Part shown: positions 18,623-27,548 of the stretch, piece by piece | Numbering within the stretch: position 1 is the stretch's first letter | Layout: each line of letters begins with the position of its first letter | From: an uncultured Lachnospiraceae bacterium | GTDB lineage: Bacteria; Bacillota; Clostridia; Lachnospirales; Lachnospiraceae | NCBI GenBank assembly: GCA_946631295.1 | Contig: CAMOZY010000015.1 | Location: 1 to 43,447 of the forward strand | Direction: 5' to 3' | Length of the DNA: 43,447 bases | Position numbers and translations under genes: made by a program | The notes under the pieces: model-generated | Told to the model about the DNA's origin: nothing | Databases searched by the model: none | What the model saw: only the letters and a program-made list of their open reading frames with translations

Positions 18623-19819
18623 ATGGCAACGGTAATTCTCAAAAAAGGCGGCGGAAGATATCTTAAGAGCGGCGGTCAGTGGATATATGACAATGAGATA
18701 GAGCGTATTGAGGAAGAGTTTGAACCGGGAGATATAGTTACGGTGAGGGATTTTGACGGATATCTTCTCGGACGAGGATATATCAATCCACGCAGCACTA
18801 TCACGGTCAGGATGCTGGAAAGATATCATGATGATGAGATAGACGAGTCCTTTTGGGAAAAGAGGGTGCGTGATGCCTGGGAATACAGAAAGTCCGTTGT
18901 TGATACATCAAGCTGCAGGATCATTTTTTCCGAGGCGGATTATTTTCCGGGTCTGGTGGTCGACAAATTCGAAGATGTGCTTGTTGCGGAATGTGAGACT
19001 CTCGGAATGGAGAGACACAAAGAGACCATATGCAGACTTGTAAAGAAGGTTCTTGAAGAGGACGGTATACATATCAGGGGAATCTACGAAAGAAGTGACG
19101 CCTCTGTCAGAAAGCTTGAGGGCCTTGAGAAGGTCAGAGGCTTTATCGGTGAACCTTTTGATACGGATGTTACGATCTGTGAAAACGGGGTTAAGTACAG
19201 AGTAAATATTGAGGAAGGCCAGAAAACGGGATTCTTTCTTGATCAGAAATATAACCGCAGAGCGGCAGCAGCTCTGTGTAAGGGAAAGAAGGTTCTGGAC
19301 TGTTTTACGCATACTGGTTCCTTTGCACTGAATGCGGGACTGGCAGGAGCCGAAAGTGTTCTCGGTGTCGATGCTTCGGACCTTGCGGTAAAACAGGCTC
19401 AGGAAAATGCTGAGCTTAACGGACTTGGCGACAGGGTTAAGTTCATGACCGCGGATGTGTTTGATCTTTTGCCCGGGCTTCTTGAAAAGGGTGAAAGATA
19501 TGACGTGGTGATACTCGATCCTCCGGCGTTCACAAAATCCAGGGCAGCTGTTAAGAACGCGGTAAAGGGATACAGGGAGATCAACATTAAGGGAATGAAA
19601 CTGGTAAAACCCGGCGGATTCCTGTGTACCTGCTCCTGTTCACATTTCATGACTCCGGAGCTTTTGGAGAAGACCATTGCAGAAGCTGCAAAGGGAGCAA
19701 GGAGGAGACTGAGACTTGTGGAGTACCGCCTTCAGTCACCGGATCACCCTTACCTTATAGGATGTCCCGAATCACTTTATCTGAAATTTTTCATTTATCA
19801 GGTTTTCGAAGAATACTGA
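18623..19819 (+). CDS. rlmI: Class I SAM-dependent rRNA methyltransferase (RlmI-like)
   Basis: A 398-residue protein of the RlmI/COG1092 family. Residues 1-75 form the PUA RNA-binding domain (KKGGGRYLKSGGQWIYDNEI). A short linker domain follows, with the EGQKTGFFLDQKYNR block. The Rossmann methyltransferase domain has motif I VLDCFTHTGSFALNA, the acidic GVDASDLAV, motif IV DPPAFTKS and motif VI CSCSH. E. coli RlmI makes m5C in 23S rRNA; the modified position here is inferred at best. Two adjacent ATG codons exist (18620 and 18623); the AAGGAG at 18612-18617 is better spaced from the second. The divergent MBOAT gene lies upstream. Confidence 0.85.
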   Translation: MATVILKKGGGRYLKSGGQWIYDNEIERIEEEFEPGDIVTVRDFDGYLLGRGYINPRSTITVRMLERYHDDEIDESFWEKRVRDAWEYRKSVVDTSSCRIIFSEADYFPGLVVDKFEDVLVAECETLGMERHKETICRLVKKVLEEDGIHIRGIYERSDASVRKLEGLEKVRGFIGEPFDTDVTICENGVKYRVNIEEGQKTGFFLDQKYNRRAAAALCKGKKVLDCFTHTGSFALNAGLAGAESVLGVDASDLAVKQAQENAELNGLGDRVKFMTADVFDLLPGLLEKGERYDVVILDPPAFTKSRAAVKNAVKGYREINIKGMKLVKPGGFLCTCSCSHFMTPELLEKTIAEAAKGARRRLRLVEYRLQSPDHPYLIGCPESLYLKFFIYQVFEEY

Positions 19820-19832
19820 TAATTATAAAAAT

Positions 19833-19852
19833 CCGCTAAATTAAGCGGTTTT
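19833..19852 (+). terminator. Weak hairpin after the methyltransferase gene
   Basis: CCGCT (19833-19837) and AGCGG (19844-19848) form a 5-bp stem followed by TTTT. It is short and could be a weak terminator. Confidence 0.45.
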
Positions 19853-19856
19853 AAAG

Positions 19857-19884
19857 TTGACTTAATATTTTTCTAAACTATAAT
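19857..19884 (+). promoter_or_regulatory. Sigma-A promoter of the GGDEF-EAL gene
   Basis: TTGACT (19857-19862) and a perfect TATAAT (19879-19884) are separated by 16 bp, and the ATG follows 36 bp later. Confidence 0.8.
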
Positions 19885-19920
19885 TAACTAAAAACGCGTG
19901 TTTTTAATAAGGAAGAGTAT

Positions 19921-21651
19921 ATGTCCAGGGAAGCAGGGTCTCCTTCGGGAAAAGACAATATGAATTCGACACTCAATAATATTACCAAGAATGAGGTGCC
20001 GAAGAGCGCATATGTACTGATACTGCTGATATATTTCATTTCCACCGTAACTTTGTCAGGACTTTCCAGAAATCAGGGAAGCATTATGTTCATGGGAATG
20101 AATGCGCCTTTATCGGCATTTCTTGGCGTTTTTTCTTCACTTGGCAATATACTGATCATGCTCATTGTTGTCCTGTTTGGAAAGCTCGGATTTATAACAT
20201 CGCTGACCATTCTGATATTACAGTACCCTGTTATTTTGGTGAATGTTTTTATGAGACATTCGGTTACAAGTATATCGGGACTTTTTTCAAATACATTCAC
20301 TGTCGTGGCGGTAATCCTTATCTATACCAATAACCGCAAGGTAAGGAAGTATCAGGAAAGAGTAAGCGAACAGGCTGTAATGGATGCCCTGACAGGTATT
20401 CCCAACAGATTTGCATGTAACGAGCTGATGAGAGATCTTGTCAGACGCGGATCCAAGTTCGCGGTTGTTTCGATAGACCTCAACAATTTTAAGAGCATCA
20501 ATGATACCATGGGTAATCTTGTGGGAGACGAGGTTCTTAAAAAGGTTGCGACGAGATGGAAGGAGCTTGCGGATTCAGGCAAGGCCGGAACGGTTGATTT
20601 TATCGCACGTCTCGGAGGAGACGAATTTGCTCTCATTATAAGGGGTTACGGAACCGACGACAGCATCGTCAATACCATCAAGGTATACGAAAATACCCTT
20701 AAGGAAAAACTCACCATAGACGACTGTGATTATTATCTTACCGCATGCTTCGGATATGCGGAGTTTCCTACAGATGATGCCAGCGAAATTACACTCTTTT
20801 CGTGTGCAGACGCTGCAATGCATGAGATCAAACGTCGCGGCAAGGCAAATCACATCCTTCATTTTTCGCCTGAATTCATCAATAAGGAAAAGGATCTCGA
20901 AACTGAAAGAAAGATCCGTACTGCTCTTGAGAACGATACAGTATTTTTCAACCTTCAGCCACAGTATGATATAAACCACAAGCTTCGCGGTTTTGAAGCT
21001 CTGGCACGTATGAAGGATTCCGAAGGCAAGATAGTATCTCCCTGCGAATTCATTCCAATTGCGGAGAAGATCGGACTTGTGGACCAGATTGACCTGAGTG
21101 TATTCAGGAAATCAGCTGAGTTTTTCGCAGGTGTACTTAAGAAGACGGATGCAGATCTGACGCTCAGTATCAATATCTCAGTTAAGCATCTGATGAAAAA
21201 TAATTTCCTTGAAGAGATGAAGGAGATCATTGATATCAGCGGTATCCCTGTTAAGAATCTCGAAGTAGAGATCACGGAATCCATTATGGTTGATTCTGAA
21301 AGGGCAATGTACTGCATAGATGAGATCAAGAAGATGGGCATCAGGGTTGCGATAGATGACTTCGGAACCGGATACTCATCACTCAGTTATCTCAACAAGA
21401 TTCCTGCAGATCTTCTTAAGATCGACAAGTCATTCATTGATGAAATGAATTCGAGTGATTCTTCGAGACAGTATGTCGCGTCGATCATACAGATCGGTCA
21501 TATACTCGGACTTGAGGTTATTTCGGAAGGTGTTGAATCTCCCGACCAGCTTGATGTGCTCAAAGAGATCGGCTGTGACTTCATCCAGGGATTCATCTGG
21601 GGACGTCCTCTTGCTTCCGAAGATGCCGAGAAGCTTATGCTGTCCGCATAA
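19921..21651 (+). CDS. Membrane-anchored GGDEF-EAL protein (c-di-GMP turnover)
   Basis: A 576-residue protein. About four hydrophobic segments occupy residues 22-140. A diguanylate cyclase domain follows (about 155-325) with an intact GGDEF motif at residues 232-236. The phosphodiesterase domain (about 333-576) has EAL at 359-361, EVEITESIM, DDFGTGYSSLSYL, KIDKSFI and EGVES, so the metal and catalytic positions look complete. Both active sites therefore appear functional in sequence. The usual RxxD inhibitory site before GGDEF reads GTVD, so product inhibition through that site is probably absent. The protein makes and/or breaks c-di-GMP at the membrane; the signal sensed by the membrane part is unknown. 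The RBS is AAGGAAGAG. It has its own promoter. Confidence 0.93.
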   Translation: MSREAGSPSGKDNMNSTLNNITKNEVPKSAYVLILLIYFISTVTLSGLSRNQGSIMFMGMNAPLSAFLGVFSSLGNILIMLIVVLFGKLGFITSLTILILQYPVILVNVFMRHSVTSISGLFSNTFTVVAVILIYTNNRKVRKYQERVSEQAVMDALTGIPNRFACNELMRDLVRRGSKFAVVSIDLNNFKSINDTMGNLVGDEVLKKVATRWKELADSGKAGTVDFIARLGGDEFALIIRGYGTDDSIVNTIKVYENTLKEKLTIDDCDYYLTACFGYAEFPTDDASEITLFSCADAAMHEIKRRGKANHILHFSPEFINKEKDLETERKIRTALENDTVFFNLQPQYDINHKLRGFEALARMKDSEGKIVSPCEFIPIAEKIGLVDQIDLSVFRKSAEFFAGVLKKTDADLTLSINISVKHLMKNNFLEEMKEIIDISGIPVKNLEVEITESIMVDSERAMYCIDEIKKMGIRVAIDDFGTGYSSLSYLNKIPADLLKIDKSFIDEMNSSDSSRQYVASIIQIGHILGLEVISEGVESPDQLDVLKEIGCDFIQGFIWGRPLASEDAEKLMLSA

Positions 21652-21704
21652 AGATTTAGAATCAGTTATCAGCTCCGCGATCCATCCTGTACAAAAGTAA
21701 CTCC

Positions 21705-21743
21705 ATGAACCGCAGAAATCCAAACCAGGTTTTTGCGGTTCAT
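21705..21743 (+). terminator. Hairpin between the GGDEF-EAL and MMPL genes
   Basis: ATGAACCGCA and TGCGGTTCAT form a 10-bp perfect stem, extendable by flanking A/T pairs. The following sequence (TTATATTTG) is only moderately T-rich, so termination is likely but not certain. Confidence 0.7.
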
Positions 21744-21779
21744 TTATATTTGTAAAAAAGTGTTTTAAGGAAAAGTGTT

Positions 21780-24278
21780 ATGGCAGAAATAAAAGAAGAA
21801 AAAAAGAAAGACGGCGGTAATTCCGCAATGCTTAAGATTGCTACATTCATAGTTGACAGAAGGAACCTGTTCTTTCTGCTGATAGGTATAGCTCTGGTTT
21901 TCTGCGGCATCGCGCAGAGATGGGTGAAGGTGGAAAATGATCTGGCGGCTTACCTTCCCAAAACAGCCGAAACAAGCATAGGCCTTGATCTTATGGGCGA
22001 GCAGTTCATTACCTACGGAAGTGCCAAGGTTATGGTCGCAAATATCACATATGATGAGGCTGTGGAAATATGCGATACGATAAAGGAACGAGGCGATGTG
22101 ACGATGGTCTCATTTGGAGACGATCCGGAGCATTACAATGATTTTTCCGCATTATATGAGATAACCTTCGCATATCCCGAAGATGATGAGAAATGTCTTG
22201 CAGGACTTGATGAGATAAAAGAATATCTGTCAGGATATGACATATATGTCACAACCTCAATGGGAGACCAGGCGGCCGAGATAATAGCACAGGAGATGAA
22301 GGTTGTATCCGCGCTTGTAGTGGTTGTCGTTTTGTCGGTTCTTGTTTTTACTTCTTCAACATATGCCGAGGTGCCTGTCCTTCTCCTTACATTCGGAGCA
22401 TCTGCCGTTCTGGCAGCGGGAACCAATTTCTTCCTGGGAACAATCTCGTTTGTATCGGACTCAGTCACGATTGTCCTTCAGCTGGCACTTTCGGTCGATT
22501 ACGCGATCATATTCTGTAACAGATATAAGGAGGAACATCAGACTCTGGATATAAGAGAGGCTGATATTGTTGCCCTGTCCAAGGCGATACCCGAGATATG
22601 TTCAAGCTCGCTTACAACGATCGGCGGTCTTATCGCAATGATGTTCATGCAGTACGGAATAGGTAAGGATATGGCGATCTGTCTTATCAAGGCAATCTTC
22701 TTTTCACTGCTGTCGGTATTCCTTCTTATGCCCGGACTCATCATGGTCTTCGGAAAAGCCATGGATAAGACGAAGCACAAGAGCTTTATCCCGAAGATAT
22801 CTTTTGTCGGAAAGTTTGATTATCTGACAAGATTCATAGTTCCTCCCGTTTTTGTCCTGATGGTTGTCGGAGCATTCTTCCTTTCAAAGGACTGCCCTTA
22901 TGTTTACGGTTATTCCAAGATAGTCACACCCGTACAGAATGAGACGCAGATAGCGGAGAAGATGATAACCGATGCCTTCGGTGAATCCAATTTTGTGGCG
23001 CTCATGGTGCCATCAGGCAGTTACGACAAGGAAGCTGCTCTCATGAAGGAACTTGAGAGTATGCCTGAGGTAGAGAAGTGTCAGGGACTTGCGAACACTG
23101 AGGCCATGGACGGGTACAATCTGACTGATTCACTCAGTGCGAGAGAGTTTTCGGAACTGTTCAATGTTGATTACGAAGTTTCGGAACTCCTTTATATGGC
23201 TTATGCAATAGGTGATGAGAATTATGCAAAGATCATAAACGGTTTTTCGGGATATAAAGTTCCCCTCATTGATATTGTCATGTTTCTTTATAAAGAAGTC
23301 GAGGAGGGATATGTAACTCTCGATGATGATCTGATGGAAACTCTGAAGGATGCCAATTCCCAGATGCAGATGGCTAAGGATCAGCTTCAGGGCGAGGACT
23401 ACAGCAGGATCCTTGTGTATCTGAACCTTCCTGAAGAAGGTGATGAGACCTTTGCGTTTCTCGATGAACTGCATGTTATAGCAGGAAGATATTATGACGG
23501 TCCCGAGGGAATCATTGTCGCAGGAGAGTCTACAAGCCAGTACGATCTCATGAAGACCTTCGCCCGTGACAATACCGTTGTAAGTATTGTTTCGATACTG
23601 GCGGTTCTGGCAGTTCTGCTGTTCACATTCCTGTCTGCCGGAATGCCGGTCCTTCTCATACTCGTTATACAGGGTGCAATATGGATCAATTTCTCTTTCC
23701 CCACACTCCAGCATACGTATCTGTTCTTTATGGGATATCTGATAGTCAGCTCCATCCAGATGGGTGCAAATATCGACTATGCAATAGTTATTTCCGGAAG
23801 ATATACGGAGCTGCGCAAGATAATGGGCAAGAAGGAAGCTGTCATTGAAACTCTCAATTTTGCTTTCCCGACGATCATAACATCAGGTTCCATGATGGTT
23901 CTGTCAGGCGTTGCAATAGGGCGTCTTTCTTCCGATGCTACGATCTGTGGAATCGGACAGTGCCTTGGCAGAGGAACAATGATCTCAATATTCCTGGTAA
24001 TGTTTGTTCTTCCACAGATACTGATGGTGGGAGAAAAGATAATAGAGAGGACTTCATTCGAGGTTTCCGTTCCCATCAAACTTGACAGGGGCTTTGGTAC
24101 GGTGAGAGTTGACGGTTTCGTAAGAGGACAGGTAAACGGTACTGTTGTTGGCGAGATGCATGCACTTGTAAGAGGCGAGGTAGCTGCTGTTGTAACGATG
24201 GGTAATATGCATGAGATACCTGACGATTCCCCGGATGAAAAACCTGCTCCACGGATTGAAGATAAGGGGGAGGTGTGA
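21780..24278 (+). CDS. RND/MMPL-family membrane exporter
   Basis: An 832-residue protein with the RND plan in two halves. TM1 (about residues 33-52) precedes a large extracytoplasmic loop, then TM2-6 (about 172-330). TM7 (about 352-374) precedes a second large loop, then TM8-12 (about 600-760). The block LQLALSVDYAIIFCNRYKEE in TM4 and MGANIDYAIVISGRYTELR in TM10 carry the acidic residues that couple proton flow in MMPL transporters. The family exports lipids and other hydrophobic compounds. The last 60 residues form an unusual tail of alternating Val and Gly with Asp (RVDGFVRGQVNGTVVGEMH), followed by an acidic, Pro-rich end. The GLUG-repeat gene starts 4 bp after the stop, so the two products probably act together. 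Confidence 0.9.
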   Translation: MAEIKEEKKKDGGNSAMLKIATFIVDRRNLFFLLIGIALVFCGIAQRWVKVENDLAAYLPKTAETSIGLDLMGEQFITYGSAKVMVANITYDEAVEICDTIKERGDVTMVSFGDDPEHYNDFSALYEITFAYPEDDEKCLAGLDEIKEYLSGYDIYVTTSMGDQAAEIIAQEMKVVSALVVVVVLSVLVFTSSTYAEVPVLLLTFGASAVLAAGTNFFLGTISFVSDSVTIVLQLALSVDYAIIFCNRYKEEHQTLDIREADIVALSKAIPEICSSSLTTIGGLIAMMFMQYGIGKDMAICLIKAIFFSLLSVFLLMPGLIMVFGKAMDKTKHKSFIPKISFVGKFDYLTRFIVPPVFVLMVVGAFFLSKDCPYVYGYSKIVTPVQNETQIAEKMITDAFGESNFVALMVPSGSYDKEAALMKELESMPEVEKCQGLANTEAMDGYNLTDSLSAREFSELFNVDYEVSELLYMAYAIGDENYAKIINGFSGYKVPLIDIVMFLYKEVEEGYVTLDDDLMETLKDANSQMQMAKDQLQGEDYSRILVYLNLPEEGDETFAFLDELHVIAGRYYDGPEGIIVAGESTSQYDLMKTFARDNTVVSIVSILAVLAVLLFTFLSAGMPVLLILVIQGAIWINFSFPTLQHTYLFFMGYLIVSSIQMGANIDYAIVISGRYTELRKIMGKKEAVIETLNFAFPTIITSGSMMVLSGVAIGRLSSDATICGIGQCLGRGTMISIFLVMFVLPQILMVGEKIIERTSFEVSVPIKLDRGFGTVRVDGFVRGQVNGTVVGEMHALVRGEVAAVVTMGNMHEIPDDSPDEKPAPRIEDKGEV

Positions 24279-24282
24279 TGAG

Positions 24283-27200
24283 ATGAGAAGATCATTTTTG
24301 AAAAAGATCATATCATTTGTGATCGCCGTATCGCTTTGCGTTCTCAGCCCTCTCGAAGGAGTTTTACGGGATATGACCGGGAACTGCCCGGAAGTGATCG
24401 CTGCTTCAAACGGTCTGCCGGAAAATATTGTCGAGATTGATATCTATACCGCAGATGACCTGATCGAGCTTGCAGAAAACTGTCATCTTGAAGCGTGGTC
24501 ATCCGATAAGTTCGTTGTTCTTCAGAATGACATTTCCCTCGAAGGTACGGCTTTTACTTCAATCCCTATTTTCGCAGGAATATTTAACGGAAACGGTTAT
24601 ACCATCAGCGGATATTCATATGAGGGCACCGGATATGTAACGGGCTTTTTCAGATATATCACTGAGAGCGGTACAGTTCAGGGACTGACAATAGAGGCTG
24701 ATATCAATGCTGCAGGTGACGGATATGTAACAGGAGTCATTGCAGGAATTAATGACGGTTATGTCAGAAAGTGTGCCGTAAACGGAAGGGTGCATGGTAT
24801 CACCGCAACAGGAGGCGTCATAGGAATAAACGGTCCTGACGGGCTTGTGCTTGACTGTGAAAACAATGCGCAGGTTTCGGGATTTTATTACACGGGAGGA
24901 ATAGCCGGAAGAAATTACGGGATCATCAGAAGAGGTATCAATTCGGGAAATATCAATTCAACTTCCGAATGGGCAGCCGAGAATGATGAAAGACAGGTGG
25001 ATGTAATCTCTGAGATCACCGGAGATCTGTCACTTATTTCATACCAGTCGGGACTTGATGCCGGTGGTATCGCAGGCTTTTCGGCAGGAATGATCCTCAG
25101 TTCGAGAAATGATGCACTTGTCGGATATGAGAGGGTCGGATATAACATCGGTGGAATATGCGGAAGACAGTGCGGGACCATATACTCCTGTACAAATAAT
25201 GGCAAGGTACAGGGAAAGAAGGATGTCGGCGGTATTGTCGGACAGCAGGAACCCTATATTGAGACAGATCCGTCAAAATCCGTTTCAGAGCAGATAGCAA
25301 GGATCAATGCACTTGTAAATATGACAGCAGAGGATGCTGAAGGCGCAACTCCTGCGATGATTGATGCACTGACACTGCTTCAGCAGGCTTCAGGACATGC
25401 CGTGGATGATATCACGTCCATGACAGGTGACCTTTCCGTATACAGGATTGAGGAGCGCGACTGGGCCGGGATAATAGAAGAGCGTGCAGAGAATGCGGAA
25501 AGTAAGGCAGCAGCATCACTTGAAGCGAGAATGCAAGGCGCACTTGAAGGTCTTCCTCATACAGGGATTCTTTCGACTGATGATCTTACATTGGATGATA
25601 TTACACCGGAAGATCTGGAAAGTATTCTTGAGAGACTTGAAGATGTCAGCCTGTCCGATGCTGAAAGAGAGCTCCTTCAGGAACAGGAAAGACTTCTCAG
25701 GGAAGCTGAAGAGACTGAGGAAAATATAAAGGCTGATGCTGAAGAAGTAAAACATGAAGCTGATGAAGCAAGACATGAAGCTGATGAAGCAAGACATGAA
25801 GCGGAAAATCAGTTCAATGATACGGTAAACGAAGGCATAGGCAGATGGAATTCCGGTATCGATTCCATCACCGAAAATAAGAATACCATTACATCAGATC
25901 TTGGAAGCATCAGATATGCTGCTGATAATCTCATGAATGTGGGCTACGGCTATTCGACTCAGCTTTCGAATGATCTTTCGGCGCTTAATGAACAGATAAA
26001 CAAAACCTATGATCTGGTGGAGGACCTTATTAACGGAGTCACGGAAGAAGGCGTTGATTATCTTTTTTCCGACGTGTCGGAAACAGGAAATCAGGATGTT
26101 GCCACAGGGCGTACTGTATCCTGTAGAAATAACGGCAGCGTGTACGGGGACATAAATGCGGGCGGTATTGCCGGATCACTTTCCGTAGATACCGAGAATC
26201 TTGAGAGTAATGCCATTGCAAGGTTCGAGCTTAAGGCAGGTGAAGCTTATGCAATGTCCAGTACGCTGGATTCATGTCAAAATCACGGGATAGTAAATGT
26301 AAGGACAGATGCCGGAGGCGGAATCGCCGGAAGGACAGAACACGGATGCATAAAAGGCGGATGCGGTTACGGTGCGGTGATTTCCGAAGAGGGTGATCAT
26401 ATCGGAGGTATCGCAGGCTATTCAGAGGGCACGATCGTATCCTCATATTCTACCTGTACGCTTTCGGGAAGAGATACGGTGGGAGGCATCGCAGGATATG
26501 CGGTATCCATAAAACAGTGCATAGCAATGCCGGTTTTCGGTGAGGTAAGAGGAGGCCGGGGCGGTATTGCCGGACAGATACTGAGAGACCCTCAGACGGA
26601 AAGCATAGACGGTGAGAATTTTGCGGATAATCACTATGTTTCAGGTGATTATTACGGAATAGATGATATCAGCTATGACACAAAAGCAGCTGAAATATCC
26701 TATGACGAACTGATGGATATGGAAGGCATCCCTTCCGAATTCGAAAGACTGAAGGTCATCTTTGTTTCAAATGGTGAGATCATAAAGATCTATCCTGCAT
26801 CATACGGTGATGATATGGGTGCCCTGATACTTCCGGATATCCCCGATGCGGATGGCAGTTACGGTGTGTGGCCCGATCTTACCGGAATGAAGGTTTCCGG
26901 TAATATGGTCGTGGAAGCTGAGTACGTTTCGCATGTTCAGGTTCTCAGATCTGACAGCGAATATGAAGATACCGGAAAACCTCTTGCTCTTGTTCAGGGA
27001 CAGTTTAAGGAGGCAGATTCCATAAGGGTTGAGATCACTGACATGGATTTTGCTCCGTCCGACAGCAGTGCATATACAGATGTTACGATCATGAACGTTT
27101 CATTTGACCGTCCTGGTACGGATTTTTCGGAAGGCAATGTCAGACTCAGATTATATGCTCCTTACGAAGAGTGCAGGATCTGGAAAAAGACGGGCGATGT

Positions 27201-27420
27201 CTGGTATGAGGTTCCCTGCGAGATGATAGGAACCTATGCACAGATCCCGGTTTCTGACAGCGAAGCCGTTTATGCTGTTACGAAGACGCCTGATGAGACA
27301 TTAAAATATGCAGGATATGCCGTCATCATAGTGCTTGTTCTGATATTTGCCATAGTTATGATAAGGCAGGCTGTCCAGGTGTTTAAAAAGAGCCGGAAAA
27401 AGAGCGGAAAAACAAAATAA
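24283..27420 (+). CDS. Secreted, C-terminally anchored GLUG-repeat protein with central coiled coil
   Basis: A 1045-residue protein. An N-terminal signal peptide (RRSFLKKIISFVIAVSLCVL) is followed by a beta-helix-like region with GLUG-type repeats (GGVIGINGPDG, GGIAGRNYGIIRRG, GGICGRQCGTIYSC, GGIVGQQEP) to about residue 330. A long helical region (about 335-590) contains a Glu-rich coiled coil with HEADEAR repeats. A second GLUG block follows (about 606-800: GGIAGSLS, GGIAGRTEHG, GGIAGYSEG). Next come a region without recognised domains (810-1000), a membrane helix (about 1007-1029) and a Lys-rich cytoplasmic tail. The topology is a surface or periplasm-facing protein held in the membrane. 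It is translationally close to the MMPL exporter (4 bp) and has a good AAGGGGGAGG ribosome-binding site. The ATG at 24283 gives the clean signal peptide. Function is unknown. Confidence 0.8.
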   Translation: MRRSFLKKIISFVIAVSLCVLSPLEGVLRDMTGNCPEVIAASNGLPENIVEIDIYTADDLIELAENCHLEAWSSDKFVVLQNDISLEGTAFTSIPIFAGIFNGNGYTISGYSYEGTGYVTGFFRYITESGTVQGLTIEADINAAGDGYVTGVIAGINDGYVRKCAVNGRVHGITATGGVIGINGPDGLVLDCENNAQVSGFYYTGGIAGRNYGIIRRGINSGNINSTSEWAAENDERQVDVISEITGDLSLISYQSGLDAGGIAGFSAGMILSSRNDALVGYERVGYNIGGICGRQCGTIYSCTNNGKVQGKKDVGGIVGQQEPYIETDPSKSVSEQIARINALVNMTAEDAEGATPAMIDALTLLQQASGHAVDDITSMTGDLSVYRIEERDWAGIIEERAENAESKAAASLEARMQGALEGLPHTGILSTDDLTLDDITPEDLESILERLEDVSLSDAERELLQEQERLLREAEETEENIKADAEEVKHEADEARHEADEARHEAENQFNDTVNEGIGRWNSGIDSITENKNTITSDLGSIRYAADNLMNVGYGYSTQLSNDLSALNEQINKTYDLVEDLINGVTEEGVDYLFSDVSETGNQDVATGRTVSCRNNGSVYGDINAGGIAGSLSVDTENLESNAIARFELKAGEAYAMSSTLDSCQNHGIVNVRTDAGGGIAGRTEHGCIKGGCGYGAVISEEGDHIGGIAGYSEGTIVSSYSTCTLSGRDTVGGIAGYAVSIKQCIAMPVFGEVRGGRGGIAGQILRDPQTESIDGENFADNHYVSGDYYGIDDISYDTKAAEISYDELMDMEGIPSEFERLKVIFVSNGEIIKIYPASYGDDMGALILPDIPDADGSYGVWPDLTGMKVSGNMVVEAEYVSHVQVLRSDSEYEDTGKPLALVQGQFKEADSIRVEITDMDFAPSDSSAYTDVTIMNVSFDRPGTDFSEGNVRLRLYAPYEECRIWKKTGDVWYEVPCEMIGTYAQIPVSDSEAVYAVTKTPDETLKYAGYAVIIVLVLIFAIVMIRQAVQVFKKSRKKSGKTK
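25753..25803 (+). repeat. Tandem 21-bp coding repeat (HEADEAR heptads)
   Basis: Two perfect 21-bp units (25753-25773 and 25774-25794) and a partial third encode HEADEAR heptads inside the coiled coil of the GLUG protein. Confidence 0.93.
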
Positions 27421-27469
27421 TGATGGGCTTTTGAGGTTGCGAAGGTACCTTAATAGTTATAAAATAAAG

Positions 27470-27499
27470 GACAAGTCCCATTCCGGGGCTTGTCTTTTT
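27470..27499 (+). terminator. Rho-independent terminator after the GLUG-protein gene
   Basis: GACAAGTCCC (27470-27479) and GGGGCTTGTC (27485-27494) pair with two G-U pairs across a 5-nt loop, followed by TTTTT. Confidence 0.85.
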
Positions 27500-27515
27500 A
27501 GTTTTAAAGCGAATT

Positions 27516-27530
27516 CCTGCCGGTAGCAGG
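27516..27530 (+). promoter_or_regulatory. Short hairpin directly upstream of the thrS ribosome-binding site
   Basis: CCTGC and GCAGG form a 5-bp stem around CGGTA. If the innermost C-G pair opens, the loop is seven bases with GGT in the anticodon position, as in tRNA-Thr(GGU). The GAAAGGAG ribosome-binding site begins 6 bp downstream. A role in translational feedback is speculative. Confidence 0.35.
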
Positions 27531-27548
27531 ACGCGAAAGGAGAAAAAA

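Noticed and set aside
25753-25803. Short regular repeats that might suggest a CRISPR array
   Set aside because: The units are contiguous 21-bp in-frame heptad codons without spacers, inside a coiled-coil coding region.
27421-27548. T-box riboswitch before thrS
   Set aside because: The 128-bp gap holds only the terminator of the preceding gene and a small hairpin; no T-box sequence or specifier stem-loop was found.
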